Source of the DNA: Panaeolus papilionaceus | Lineage: Eukaryota > Basidiomycota > Agaricomycetes > Agaricales | NCBI GenBank assembly: GCA_015501605.1 | Contig: JADNRZ010000005.1 | Coordinates: forward strand, 2,356,001-2,420,000 | Length of the DNA: 64,000 nucleotides | Reading direction: 5' to 3' | Shown here: in pieces, positions 11,078 to 23,754 of the stretch | Numbering within the stretch: position 1 is the first letter of the stretch | How the letters are laid out: each line of letters begins with the position of its first letter | Position numbers and translations under genes: made by a program | Notes under the pieces: generated by a model | The model's database searches: none | Told to the model about the DNA's origin: nothing | The model's input: only the letters and a program-made list of their open reading frames with translations

Positions 11078-14000
11078 CTAGTAACGATAACGATGTAAGC
11101 TATTTAACATTACCATAGTCCCTTCCTTAATCCCGAAGGTACCTGGCAGGCGTCTGTAGAATGGGACATGGCCTTGGACATGCTCTGCCTCAACTACAAT
11201 ACAGTCCTTGGCAGCTTTATCATATACCAGGACACCCATGAGCCCGACTAATGCCTGAGAGAGATAAGGGCTCTGTATAGCGTCGTTTTCGGAAAGGAAG
11301 ACAGGTGGTTGCACAAATAGGAATGTTCGACGGGTACTCTCTATTTCTTGAGACCATATCGAATTGATGAAGCCCATTTGTAACCCAGGATAAACTGGGC
11401 TCGAAAAATTAATTGAGGCATTACCTCAGTGTTTAGAGTATATGGTGTATGTTCAACCATGGATAGCAATGCTGGTGAGGGGGGTCGCCCAATGGGAATA
11501 AACCTTTGCACCCACAGGATGAGGGAAGTCGTCATACTGACGAAGTGGTATATCACGTTGGAAGTTATTGTATGAGAGGAGAAAGTCATATACGTTGTGG
11601 GGAAGGATATGTGAATCTGTGGTTGGTTTGGAAATGACAGAGTTCGTACAGCCCGCAAGAGTATCAAGTGATGCGTGGAATACGCGAGCAGCGCTAAATT
11701 CTTCATCTCCATTCATATGTTGAGGTGATATGCTGCTGTCTGCATATTCTTGCTGCTGCTGCTGGACCAGTGCATTTAATCTACCTCTTCGGCACAGCTG
11801 ATGTATCATGGTAAGGTCCATGTCGCCTAAGTGAATTCCAGGGTGCATGAGCCACAAATTTAAGGGTGAGAGAAAGAGAAACAAGCTTGACTTACGAAGG
11901 CGACCATTATTTGGAACCTTTTGCAAGGTGCCATTTAACCTTTCACCTGAAAATTCACTTACTTTGATGAGCGGTCCCCGGTATTTCATGAGTTCGCCAT
12001 TGTGCATCGCGAAATGGTGATTGGGACGGGAGTTGACTTCAGGGAAGAGTTCCAGACACAAACGGCGGTACTCTATGTAATGATACATATAGAGATCGGC
12101 ATATTGGTGGGTTACAACATGGCTAGCCAATAAGTTGGTGCACGTAGTGAGGTGGACAAAGTTGGCGAGGAGGGAGTGGAATGGCTGATCGTACCATAGC
12201 TCAGGGGAGAAATACAGTGCACAGGACCAACCATTCATCCGCCTTGAGCTTTCCGTGACTTGCTTCTCCCAAATTTGCGGGAGGTCGGGCTACCCAAGAT
12301 GGAATGACTGCATCAGAGATACAGAGTTGGATAGCTGACAGCTGGCTAGGTGTAAACGTTTTGATGCTGCGCGGCGGTGATTCCTTGTCAGCCAGCTCTT
12401 GTTTGGCAGTCTCGTCACCAGAGTCTTCGATTTCCGTGATATCGCTAACAGCAGCCTTGGAGTTCGATGAGTCGTCCCCGTCTGTGCTTTCGTAGTTTTG
12501 GTCAACATCCATCGCAAAGCCATGCTGCATCACTGTGTAGAGATTTGGGCCAGATGGAATTGTTGAATTTGATGATTGGGATGACTGAGATGAGCGGCGA
12601 ATAGATTGTGATGGACTTGTTGTGGCAACGCCGCTAGGTACTCCAATACTCCAGAAAACACGAACATGGTGCTGAAGGATCCCCTCGATCCAGTTGTGCA
12701 TAACACCAAGCACTGTGTGCTTGACAGAATCGCGATATGTTAACCGTAGCATTGGGGACCAGCGAACTCCGGACTCGTCGAAGATCCTCTTCCGCTCCTT
12801 CTGCGTGATGGCATCTTTCCACTTCCTCCCAGCTTCGCTGACTTCATGTGAGGTGTGAGGAGGAAAAGATATGTCGATTTCGTTGATCTGAGCCTTATGT
12901 ATCTTGCACAATGAGCACAAGTGACGCTTGGATCCAACGCCTGCACGGCCAAATGCTTTTCGCATCCCAGGCAAGTCACCTATACCAGGAAGAACGCCAA
13001 CACGGTAGAAAGTGCCTTCAGGGTGTAAATAGGTGCGAATTGTTGCACCTGCCCACATCTCTTCAAACTGATCAATAACTGGGTCCAAAAGGTGTATGAT
13101 TGTCGTCATAGAAGGTTCCTTGGGAGCAGGTGTTATTCCAGCGATGAACACATTTTCTGGTAGACCCTGTATGTCATATGGCAGATTGAGACAATAAAAG
13201 ACAATGGCACCACTGGATACAACCCGTCCTGCAATTTTATTCAGGAGAGGGTTGAACCAGTCAATATAGAAGCTAAAGGTGAGGGTGCCTGCTTGAATAC
13301 AAAATGGACAGTCATCCTCAGTGCAGATGCTCTGCCAGGCTGGGCTGTCCCATACAGACACCATAACATGGGGATTAGGCTGATGTGTGTAGGACTTGCT
13401 GATCAAATCCTCGATGCCAGGGCGCGATAAAAAAAACTCCAGCCATGATTTTAAGTCTTGGGTTGTATACAGTCGCCGCAGTATTTTACGACTGCCATTC
13501 CGGCTTGTAACGTCTTCTAGCAGCCTGGTGGCACAGATTCGGCTTTTTGGTGTTGGTCGGAAGGCACAGAGCATGGGAAATGCAGCACCATTGTACCAAG
13601 TGAAGCATGTTGGACAGTGGACAGAACACCAGAGGACAGGATCGATGGAGAGGTGGTTGATTGCGGTACGAGGGTCCGATGTCGTTGTGAAATATGTTGA
13701 TGATAATTTAATCTGCTGTTGAGAGGCCAAGTATCCAGTCTTGATTGAGAGTGTGATGAGGGTGTAAACAAGCTTCAACAGCGAAACGCTAGCAGTCCAA
13801 CTGAGTCCACATATAACATATAGCCATGCTGCAACCATGTCCACTAAGTGTAGTATGGCTCGCTGAAGGTGTGCTACGGCTAAAGGAACATTAACAGCAT
13901 TAACATAAATGTTCATAGATGAAAAATAATTGTGATACCCACAAGGCTCATTGGGCAAGACGGCACCAGTCCACAACTCTGCAGCTCTATTGTGGCGTAT

Positions 14001-14379
14001 GTTATCATCTGCGATTGCCTCTGCTAGTGCAGAACTGCCCTTGACAGTCTGATGTACTTGCTTTTGTCGATCTTTATGGGTAGGGACAGTGGTAGCCAGA
14101 ACACCAGCAACATCTTGTAGACTTGAGTGCGGTCCTGAGCCTGCCTACTTTAAACATAAGTACCTTCGTTTTTGAGATGATTTGTAAACATACTGGGGCG
14201 TTTTGCAGGGCGTCCCACTCCTCATCTTTGCTTCGATGTTTGGAGAAGGTCTGACAGGACATCTGTCGGCCTTTGTGTTCGATTCCTGTGACTTCATCGA
14301 CGAAAGTGCTACTTGCACAACCATAATATTTACATAGACAAATCGGCTTATTTTTTGCAGGGGCACGTCTTGGGGGCAT
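11078..14379 (-). pseudogene. tnp2-like CACTA transposase, decayed
   Basis: Exon 1 (14379-14194) starts MPPRRAPAKNK and holds a Cys/His cluster (CLCKYYGC ... SCQTFSKH). A 49 bp intron (14193-14145) follows. The next exon carries a second cluster (CSVHCPTCFTWYN) and the tnp2 core: LPYDIQGLPENVFIAGITP, KEPSMTTIIHLLDPVIDQ, LPGIGDLPGMRKAFG and KRHLCSLC. The C-terminal half has RPNHHFAMHNGELMKYRGP and SEFSGERLNGTLQK, with an intron at 11895-11827. Three lesions break it. A one-base frameshift near 12201-12206 separates VFLP from ELWYDQPFHS. TGA stops at 11453-11455 and 11426-11428 sit in an otherwise conserved frame. The copy cannot make full-length transposase. Confidence 0.8.
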
Positions 14380-17019
14380 GATAAAGAAATTGTTGTGTAC
14401 AAAGAAAATGAGAACATGTTTGTTATAGCATTGTAGAATCACAAGTAAAAAACCTAGGCGTGTCATCGATAATACAAAAGAAAAAAAGAACAAAAAGAAC
14501 TACACAGCAGCGGAATTTGCAAGGCAGTTACGACGCTGCTCCTCTTCTGCTGCTTCCTCCTCTCCGAGAGCGATAGACGCATCCACAGTATCCCCATTCT
14601 CACCATCTATCTCCATATTATCTCCATCATATTCCTCCTCGTCGTCCTTGTCGTCTTCATCAGCTCCGGCTGCAGTCTGCGCAATTACTGCGGAGTTGGG
14701 GATGTTGTAGAGCTCCCTCCGCTCAACAATCTCAGGGATGTCCATGAAATCTTGGTCATTCAACTCTTCGAGGTCTGGATGTTGGAAAGTCTCCCTGACA
14801 TCCGGTAAGAAGACCATTACGTTTTCATCTGCAATCAGAGCGCGAAGGCGAGGAGGGAGTCTGTTGTAGAAGGCTGGATCATAGTAATTGAGTGGCATTT
14901 TCTTCAGTAGTCGCTTGAATGCGGAGTTGTCTTGCATTCCGTCGGGTGGAATACAATGGACATGGTTGAGTTGCTGTTTATTTGGTGCCAACTCTAGAAA
15001 CAGCTCGTGTTCTTCTCCAAATAGACGATAGAAGGCGTTGGCCCAGGTGGATCGCTCAGGACGCTTCTTGACCCAGAAAACGCGCTGGGTGCCCTTGCGC
15101 AAATCGTTAGCATCCCGCTCGTCGTCAGATGTTGCTTTAGTTTTGAAGAGAGGTAGATATCTTTGAGGATAACCACTTTTCTTTGCATGTAGCACCTGGG
15201 TTTCTGCAAGCTGCAATCAAGTATTAATAGATGTCAAAATGGCAGTTTAAACGACATACCCTCCGATGATTTTGCATAACAGAGTTCTCTGCATCCATCG
15301 CGGAATTTGCACCAGGCAAAGCCAGCTCTCTGAGGTAGTGCTGGTAGTGTAGATAATGAACAGTGTGATCGTACACCTTGATCAGGAAGCTAAGGTTTCC
15401 ATTGAGCCTTGTGTCGGGCTTGAACATGGCGTAGATGTCGCCAGTATTGGCTTGCCTGAAGCTGTCGATGGCTGACATTCTGCAAGCAGAATTATACAGC
15501 CCATATGGTGCTTGACGCAGATCGGGGGCCCAGAGCTTCAGTCCGTAGCGTGCGGCTGTTATCTTCATCATAGCAATAGCTGTATCGTGGATGAGCTTCA
15601 AGCAAGAATAGTTTTTGTTCTTGGTGTCATGCTGAAGTGCTCTGTAGTCCTGGATGTCCACCTCCTGAGTCTGGATGAGTGGCTCGGCGTAGCGCTGCTG
15701 GTAGAGGTCTTCTTCAGAGGTGAATCGGGCGTTGAAACTTTGCAACGCTTCAATGGGTGGGTCGTATGGGATGGAGCATCGGTCGACCTGGTTCCACATC
15801 ACACGAATGTGGAACATGAGAGCCAACTAAAAACAATGAATAATGATCCTAATGCAAGTGAAAATACACACCTTTATGCCCTCTGCGCTGTCTGGAATGT
15901 CGTCACAGGTGAGCTGGTATTGGCGTTTATACCTGCTTTTACGTTCATGCCCGTGTCCATGCTCTTCGTCTACTCCTTCTTCGTCGTCTTGTCCACTTGC
16001 ATTATTGATCCCACTGGAGCCACCACCACTGCCACCCGGGTTGGTAGTGGCAGCCTGAGATCCTCCTGGGGTTGCTGAGGCGCCTGTCGCACCCCCACCT
16101 GAGCCTGGTTGGTTGGTGATTGGCGGCTGACGTGCAAATGGGCCTCCTCTAGCTGTACCGTTTTTTGCACCTGAAGTAGAACTAGACATCCCAGGAGCTT
16201 TTCGTCGACCGGTACCACTAGCCCCTGATGATCCAGCTTTAGAGCCGGGTTTCGTTCTGTTAACATGATGAGAAATATAAGAAATCTTTGGAAAATAGTG
16301 TATTGATGCGAAAAAATGTACTGATTGGTTACGCCAGTCTTTGCTGCGCCAGGTTTCTTTGATGGATTGGCCTTGGGTTTAGAAGAGCTAGCAAGTTCAG
16401 TCCTAGAATTAAATATGATTATCACAGCAGACGCGAACGAAGAAAGCAAGGAGACTTACGCTTGCTTTTTGGCTAGCTCAGTCAGAAGCTTGATGTTCTC
16501 TTCCATGAGAGCAAGGCGATCAGCCTCTTCCTTGTTTCTAAAATCAAGATATTATTTTCTGACCAACTGCAGTTCATATAATTATAATGTACTGTTCTAA
16601 TAACTTTTTCTCCAGTTCGATGATCTTCCTCTGCATCGGTCCAGGTCCCAAACTAGCAGGTTTTTTTGGTGGTTTTGGTAATTCCTGTGGGCCTCCAACA
16701 TCGGTAGATGGCTGCTTTCTCTTGCCTTCTTCCTTCCTGCGCTCCTTGTCCTGGTGGTATCTATCCTCAAGGTTGGCGTCACCGAACAGGGCATTAGAAA
16801 CTGTACCCTGAGGAGAGGTGCTGCTGCCTTCTCTCATTCTGATGTCACGATCTGTTGGCGAGATATCCCCACGTCCATATGGTCTACGTTGCGGAGTAGT
16901 GGGGGGATCCAGTGGGTCATGGGGAACATCGAATGCAAGAGGCGCAACACTTGAAGGATCAATGAGTGCAGTCTGAGCACCAGTGGGCCGGTGATGCACC
17001 TGTGGCAGCCAGGATAATA

Positions 17020-18726
17020 TATCAAATTTGCCAACTGGCAAACTAGGCTCATGCATCACAGCTGCCAGTTGGCAAAGTTTGCCAGAGGGTTTTTTCTGCC
17101 TGCAAACCAGCTAGATAGGTGTGCCGACATATTGATAGGGTTTGGGGTGGGGTAGGGGGATATCATAGGGGGTATAGGGATAGATATAGGTGATTTTCCG
17201 GGGGTAGGAGGATGGGTAGGGGTGTTGGGGATAGGGGGGGAGGATGGGGGGATACTGGATAGGGGCTGATGGCTTATCTGGCTGGGTGGGGGTTGGGCAA
17301 ATGTTGTCGGATAGATATGATATGGGTATGGGGGTGTAGAGAAAAAAATCAGGATCCCGGAATGGGTATTTTCGGGGTGGGGGGATGAGTGGTTGGCGAG
17401 CAATTAAGGAAATACACTCTCAGAGCCGGACACAAATCAAAATAAATCGAAAAAATAATATAAATCGCGAATAGCGCGCTCATTTCCGCTCCGATTAGGC
17501 TGAAATTTTGAACGCAGCCTCCCGCATATGAACCCCATTGATCCTTAAAAAATATTTTTTTACATGGGTCACTAGAAAAGCCCCTATCTTTGGCCAAAAT
17601 AGTATCCTGCTCCACATTGCACCGCTCTGGGCACTATTTTGGGTGATCTATATATCGTTAGAAAGCTCTTTACAGCCTCTATAAGATCCCACCATCCGAT
17701 CTGCCAAATTGTACCAGCAACTCAGCAGATCAGGTTCGCTTTTTCCGCTTTTTCAGCCCCTATTCCCCCTACTACAATTATTTCCTCAATATTGCTTCGC
17801 TTTTGGCACCATTTGGGGGGATATATATATCATTAGAAAGGTATACACTATATCTATCTATTCATGTGGTCCGATCTTCCAAATGTGGCCACAGAAGCAG
17901 CAGATCTGCTCTGGTTATTGTGCATTGATTAAATGAGCCCCTATTTACAAATCAAATCTTCGTCCTGATCAGGAATATTAGTGTGATGTAATTGATCCCA
18001 TGTAATCTCATCAATCCTCATTAATTAGCTTCGCTTTTTTGGGAAATTGGCATCACTGATCCGCTTTCAGGCACAAATGACATCACACTAATTAATATTC
18101 CTCCTCCACCATTATTGCAGCATTTATTCCACCGCTTTTTTTGGCACTTTTATATGGACATATCTATATCAATAGAAAGCTACAGCTGCCTAGTATTTGA
18201 ATCTGAATTTTATTTATTTATTTTCTTGCAGGAGATTACCCAAAACAGCTCCGCTTTTTTGATAATCAATTGCCCCTATTTATCAATAGCATTATTACTG
18301 CTGCATTTTCCACCGCTTTTTTGGCACTTTTTCTGCACACCATATATACCATTAGAAAGCTATAAGTGTCTAGTTTAAGAACCTGCCCTTATATCATCAC
18401 TATCCTCACTGGGGACTGCACCATTCAATTTCGCTTTTTTGGTAATTAAATTAGCCCCTATCTTTAATTATATTTCTTTGTGCACCATTTGTATTTATTC
18501 CCTTTATTATTTTAATTGACATGTATATATCACTAGAAAGCTACAATCGCCTACTTTCAGAATCTGAAAACAGAATGGAAATGTTGTGCTTGTGGAGGGA
18601 GTAATTGCATTTCGCATTTTGGGACTAAAGCGTGGGAACACCCCTTGATCCTCCTTCTCCTCCTCCCCCTTCCGCTTTTTTGGCTTCATTCCTCCACTCC
18701 CCCTGCACCTATCAACCTGAAACTTT
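17020..18726 (+). repeat. E1 left inverted arm
   Basis: The outer ~100 bp carry a palindromic word (TTTGCCAACTGGCAAA at 17027) repeated in altered form at 17064-17085. Then comes a G-rich stretch of GGGGATAGG-like words to ~17390. The inner part holds repeats of about 180 bp marked by CGCTTTTTTGGCAC and by TATATATCATTAGAAAGCTA, with copies near 17657, 17831, 18171, 18351 and 18531. Translation of short frames in this arm reproduces those in the right arm residue for residue, apart from a rare indel in the G-rich part. Confidence 0.85.
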
Positions 18727-19924
18727 GTAAACCCCCTCAAAAACATTATTCAATGGCTCTCACCAACCCAATAGTGAAAATACACCCTATCTTGCATTCC
18801 ATCAGCATATTCATATATATTCACTTAAATTGCTAAAAAAGCGCACCAAAATGTAATGCTTCCGTATGATGTAGGCCAGTAAATGATATTGGTATATCAA
18901 TATTGCATACTGGGGATCTGAAATCCAATGAAAGTGCATTATATATATCTATATTGCATGTAGAATTAGCAAAATGGACATTTCTGTTAGTCTGGACTCC
19001 TATGGCTTTTTCCATTAGTATTTCACTCCATATATACATCTCTAGCATTGTCCAAGCGTTCATATACACCATATTTAACATTCTACACGGCCCACCACCT
19101 GATATATTGAGCCACATTTGTAATATTAGCCATATATATATGCAGGGCTTAAAATACACTATTCTGCAATTTACCATACCATAGCAACATTATTTATACT
19201 TCATAAATGGTAGGAAATTAACATATTAACACTGGTTACACGATGCAAAAAACTCTAAGTGATTTGGACAAGTGTAGCTATCTGTAGGTTCAAAGTGGTG
19301 TGCAACCACCATAATTGATGCTTGGTGTTTTAAGAATACACAAGATCACCACTACATCAAACTCCTTCTGACCGCTTTTCTGAGGCTCTACCCTTCCACA
19401 ATCATCCAAATCACTTCAAACCTTTTGTGAACGTTACATATCATGTCTCACCATCCATTTGTATGCTTTGATTAAATTATTTTGTTTCTGATCCTCTGTC
19501 ATAAGCTTATCAGTGGAAATTTGAACGATTTTGAGACCTGCTCAGAATCCTTTGGGGGTGGGCTACTTTTGAAGGCACAATTGAAGCGTCCTCAGAACAG
19601 CTTGGAGCATGTTGAAGCGGTCAGTATGCATGAAGATATTGGCAGATTACTATTCTGCATACCCTGGGGTAGTATTTAGTGTTTTCTATTCTGTTTCTTG
19701 AACTTTTGAAGCGGTTGAGTGTTAAGTTCAATGCTATTACATGTTATGAGTAATATTAAAAAGTTTTTTGAGCAGTAGAGGAGCCAAAAGAATGTATTAT
19801 TATGTATATATGGTGCAAACATAGTATTTTAATATGTAATTGGTGAATAGAATGAGTGGAACCTCTTCAATTTGCATATAAGCGGAGATATAGACATAGA
19901 TATGGTGTATATAAAGGTGTAGCA
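18727..19924. other. E1 centre
   Basis: No gene is seen. 19375-19924 matches the inner part of the E2 inverted repeat in the same orientation as the E1 right arm. The right arm is therefore longer than the left, which lost this portion. 18727-19374 is not matched elsewhere in the window and is AT-rich. Confidence 0.6.
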
Positions 19925-21627
19925 AGTTTCAGGTTGATAGGTGCAGGGGGAGTGGAGGAATGAAGCCAAAAAAGCGGAAGGGGGAGGAGGAGAAGGAGGA
20001 TCAAGGGGTGTTCCCACGCTTTAGTCCCAAAATGCGAAATGCAATTACTCCCTCCACAAGCACAACATTTCCATTCTGTTTTCAGATTCTGAAAGTAGGC
20101 GATTGTAGCTTTCTAGTGATATATACATGTCAATTAAAATAATAAAGGGAATAAATACAAATGGTGCACAAAGAAATATAATTAAAGATAGGGGCTAATT
20201 TAATTACCAAAAAAGCGAAATTGAATGGTGCAGTCCCCAGTGAGGATAGTGATGATATAAGGGCAGGTTCTTAAACTAGACACTTATAGCTTTCTAATGG
20301 TATATATGGTGTGCAGAAAAAGTGCCAAAAAAGCGGTGGAAAATGCAGCAGTAATAATGCTATTGATAAATAGGGGCAATTGATTATCAAAAAAGCGGAG
20401 CTGTTTTGGGTAATCTCCTGCAAGAAAATAAATAAATAAAATTCAGATTCAAATACTAGGCAGCTGTAGCTTTCTATTGATATAGATATGTCCATATAAA
20501 AGTGCCAAAAAAAGCGGTGGAATAAATGCTGCAATAATGGTGGAGGAGGAATATTAATTAGTGTGATGTCATTTGTGCCTGAAAGCGGATCAGTGATGCC
20601 AATTTCCCAAAAAAGCGAAGCTAATTAATGAGGATTGATGAGATTACATGGGATCAATTACATCACACTAATATTCCTGATCAGGACGAAGATTTGATTT
20701 GTAAATAGGGGCTCATTTAATCAATGCACAATAACCAGAGCAGATCTGCTGCTTCTGTGGCCACATTTGGAAGATCGGACCACATGAATAGATAGATATA
20801 GTGTATACCTTTCTAATGATATATATATCCCCCCAAATGGTGCCAAAAGCGAAGCAATATTGAGGAAATAATTGTAGTAGGGGGAATAGGGGCTGAAAAA
20901 GCGGAAAAAGCGAACCTGATCTGCTGAGTTGCTGGTACAATTTGGCAGATCGGATGGTGGGATCTTATAGAGGCTGTAAAGAGCTTTCTAACGATATATA
21001 GATCACCCAAAATAGTGCCCAGAGCGGTGCAATGTGGAGCAGGATACTATTTTGGCCAAAGATAGGGGCTTTTCTAGTGACCCATGTAAAAAAATATTTT
21101 TTAAGGATCAATGGGGTTCATATGCGGGAGGCTGCGTTCAAAATTTCAGCCTAATCGGAGCGGAAATGAGCGCGCTATTCGCGATTTATATTATTTTTTC
21201 GATTTATTTTGATTTGTGTCCGGCTCTGAGAGTGTATTTCCTTAATTGCTCGCCAACCACTCATCCCCCCACCCCGAAAATACCCATTCCGGGATCCTGA
21301 TTTTTTTCTCTACACCCCCATACCCATATCATATCTATCCGACAACATTTGCCCAACCCCCACCCAGCCAGATAAGCCATCAGCCCCTATCCAGTATCCC
21401 CCATCCTCCCCCCTATCCCCAACACCCCTACCCATCCTCCTACCCCCGGAAAATCACCTATATCTATCCCTATACCCCCTATGATATCCCCCTACCCCAC
21501 CCCAAACCCTATCAATATGTCGGCACACCTATCTAGCTGGTTTGCAGGCAGAAAAAACCCTCTGGCAAACTTTGCCAACTGGCAGCTGTGATGCATGAGC
21601 CTAGTTTGCCAGTTGGCAAATTTGATA
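19925..21627 (-). repeat. E1 right inverted arm
   Basis: This is the inverted copy of 17020-18726. The two diverge at the inner edge, just inside a shared TCAACCTGAAACTT word. Confidence 0.85.
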
Positions 21628-21852
21628 TAGAAATCTAGCTGACATGGCTGGGTGATGATGATGTATAAGCAGGGCGGAGGCTTGCAGTGCAGTGCTTGCA
21701 CTTCTAGGACCATCTCGGCCTGCTGCTTGAGTTGTGGGGGGAGTTGCCAACCCACCAGACGGGTTTGCTGAGTCAATTCCTAGGAGTGCGGTCTGGCGTT
21801 TGGGCGGGGTTGGTGTTGACTCGGGGGTAGAACTGTAATCGTTGGTCTCCAT

Positions 21853-22420
21853 CTGGAATGTGGTGTACGTTAGTATAACTAGAGATAGGGAGATGATGAT
21901 TTTAAGATGAAAGAAAAGGAAGAAAGCATCCCTCTCACCTGGGCTTTTAAATCTAAAGAACAAAGGGTATTTGACAATGTGTTCTATGAAAGGGATTTTT
22001 GCCCTATGAGCCTCTATCTGATAAAATGTGAGTCTTTATTTCTGAGGAACGAGGCAGGTTACGCGAACACACCAATCCATGTGGCTGCCATAAATCCATG
22101 GCTATGGCACGCTTCAGTAGCTCCCGTTGTACATGTAAAACAACCACCAAATGTTGCGCTTTTGTAAAGCTCTCTCTAGCCCTCTGTGCTATATGATTTA
22201 GTTGATACGCCGTTAGCATTCTGGTGAAGAGGGTTGGAACCTGTGGAGGTCGTCATACCTCGGCTGCCTTGGCAATGCAATGCTTCAATTGTGCTACTAA
22301 TTTCCAGCGTATATATCTACACTAAATACTTTAAATTGCACATTTCTCTCATACATCTAAGTTTTGAGCAAGGCCACCAATGTCCCTCAATACTACGACC
22401 CACCATAGTTCCAGTGGTCA
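21853..22420. other. Upstream flank of the companion gene
   Basis: It probably contains the promoter and the unlocated right terminus of the CACTA-like element. No gene is supported. Confidence 0.4.
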
Positions 22421-22608
22421 TGGTCGGAGGAGAAGAGCGAAAACTTGTGACATTCCCAAACGGCTGTGAGATATCCCACACTGATCACTGATGGCGTAAC
22501 TTCAATTTTTTCAAACTCAATTGAAGTTACGCCATCAGTGATCGGTGTGGGATATCTCACAGCCGTTTGGGAATGTAACAAGTTTTTGCCCTTCTCCTCC
22601 AACGACCA
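22421..22608. repeat. Foldback element, ~88 bp arms
   Basis: The left arm (22421-22507) and right arm (22519-22608) are inverted copies with only a few mismatches, separated by about 11 bases. The arms share, for example, GGCTGTGAGATATCCCACAC on the left against its complement with one change on the right. The structure is a long, strong hairpin. It could be a small foldback transposon/MITE or a source of hairpin RNA. No clear target duplication was seen. Confidence 0.8.
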
Positions 22609-23754
22609 TTTGCTACAATCAACGTTATATTTTTGCTCCAGGTAAGCTAAGTAGTTACATGTAAATAGAGTCTTTATCTAGAGAAAGACATATACCAATT
22701 AAAAATAAGAAGTGAAAACTGAGCACATGGCAAGACAGACTGTCATACCATTTGCTAGTTCCGAGGCCTTTAAAGGCTTCGGGTTATGTCCCCTGCAGAT
22801 TCTGTTGGCCAAGCTTTTCATGAATTCTTGACCATGTGATTTTGTTGAGTCTATTTGGTCTTGTTGATTCTAGTGTCTGTTGCCTTCCTTGCAATTGGTT
22901 TCATTATGTCTCTTGCATTCTTCACATGTGTGTTGTTTAACATCATGTCCTCGTCTCTTCGTCCTCCCTCCACCGCTTCATGCGATCCTTGCACCTTGTT
23001 TGACCCATACTCCCTCGATATGATCCTTTCCACCGACGTCTTTTCACGTCTCCTTTCCCCTTCCGTTCCGCGACCAATCACCTTTGCCACTCCAGCTTGT
23101 GCAATGACCCTCTGTATGGCACACATGCATGCCCTTCTGAGAGTTACTTCTGCGCTGTTTATGCCCGTTTCGGCGCCGTACGTTGTAAGATCGTTGTATG
23201 ATTACAGACCCATGCCCATTGAATTTTTCCCAGCTCCCTTCGTAACTTGGTTGTCATTTATGATTCGGCTGCACCTATGTGGCCTACCCCCTATTTGTTC
23301 CACACATATGCCCCGTGCCTTGAGCACGATCCTTCGCGCCGTCGCCATCCTTCGCAAGCCTGTAGAAGCCGTCGTCGTCGGACTTAGTCCTACTGACTAG
23401 CTGACTTGCTATTCATGTGGGTTTCACTCTATTATCTCTTTCCTGCTTCATGTGGCCTAACAACAGAGCAATATTAGAGTTGGTGTCACTGCGTCGAGGA
23501 GGGATGGCACTTGCCTGTATGATCACGTGATTCGCAAAAATATTATCGCTGTGTGTGTTAGAGATTACCTATGGACTTTGATCCCATTGTATGAAGAGAT
23601 TTCTAATGCGATCAGGGGATGGTTGATGCCTCATCTTGGTAGTTATTAAACTGGGTGTTATGTAAAAGGGTTTAATATCAGGCCTAGTCAAAAGCCATAT
23701 TGTTACGACAGTGATGAAGTACCTGAACCTGAATGAGGATAGACATGAAAAAAA
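22609..23754. other. Region with one unsupported ORF
   Basis: A forward ORF at 22855-23400 (181 codons) is Ser/Pro/Leu-rich, and the opposite strand is also open for 91 codons. Neither shows a motif, an intron pattern or a family resemblance I recognise, so no gene is called. Confidence 0.35.

Larger units (their letters stand above)
17020..21627. mobile_element. E1: 4.6 kb nonautonomous inverted-repeat element
   Basis: Tips read TATCAAATTTGCC inward from both ends and are flanked by a TA duplication (17018-17019, 21628-21629). Removing the element and one TA restores the companion gene frame exactly, which fixes both ends and the 2 bp target. Two arms of about 1.7 kb are nearly identical in inverted orientation around a ~1.2 kb centre. 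No plausible protein is encoded; the ORFs are short and repeat in both arms. The arm sequence matches the long inverted repeats of E2, so E1 looks like an internally deleted relative mobilised by an E2-like integrase (inference). Confidence 0.88.
11078..21852 (-). mobile_element. CACTA/tnp2-type DNA transposon with two genes, invaded by E1
   Basis: Two reverse-strand genes form a unit: a tnp2-family transposase (11078-14379) and an upstream companion gene (14500-21852), only 120 bp apart. The limits given are coding limits; terminal repeats were not located. The inner 17020-21627 belongs to a later insertion, E1. Two-gene structure and a tnp2 transposase are typical of CACTA (En/Spm) elements. 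Confidence 0.7.
14500..21852 (-). pseudogene. Companion gene of the tnp2 element, interrupted by E1
   Basis: The start is ATG 21852 (METNDYSSTPE). Exon 1 is split by E1: 21852-21628, then 17017-16593. Further exons are 16537-16460, 16402-16322, 16256-15872, 15826-15260 and 15210-14500, separated by 45-65 bp introns. When E1 and one TA are removed, every junction keeps phase and gives 823 codons. The order is a Pro/Ser-rich N-terminus, a Lys-rich segment, a coiled coil (KIIELEKKLLEQ ... MEENIKLLTELAKK), a Gly/Ser linker, a folded central block (FHIRVMWNQVDRCSIPYDP; HDTAIAMMKITAARYGLKLW) and an acidic tail. It is unrecognised by domain. By position it may be the DNA-binding TnpA-like partner of the transposase. 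As it stands, E1 inactivates it. Confidence 0.75.

Noticed and set aside
22855..23400. 181-codon forward ORF as a membrane protein gene
   Set aside because: Leucine-rich but without motifs or introns, and the opposite strand is open too; evidence is insufficient.
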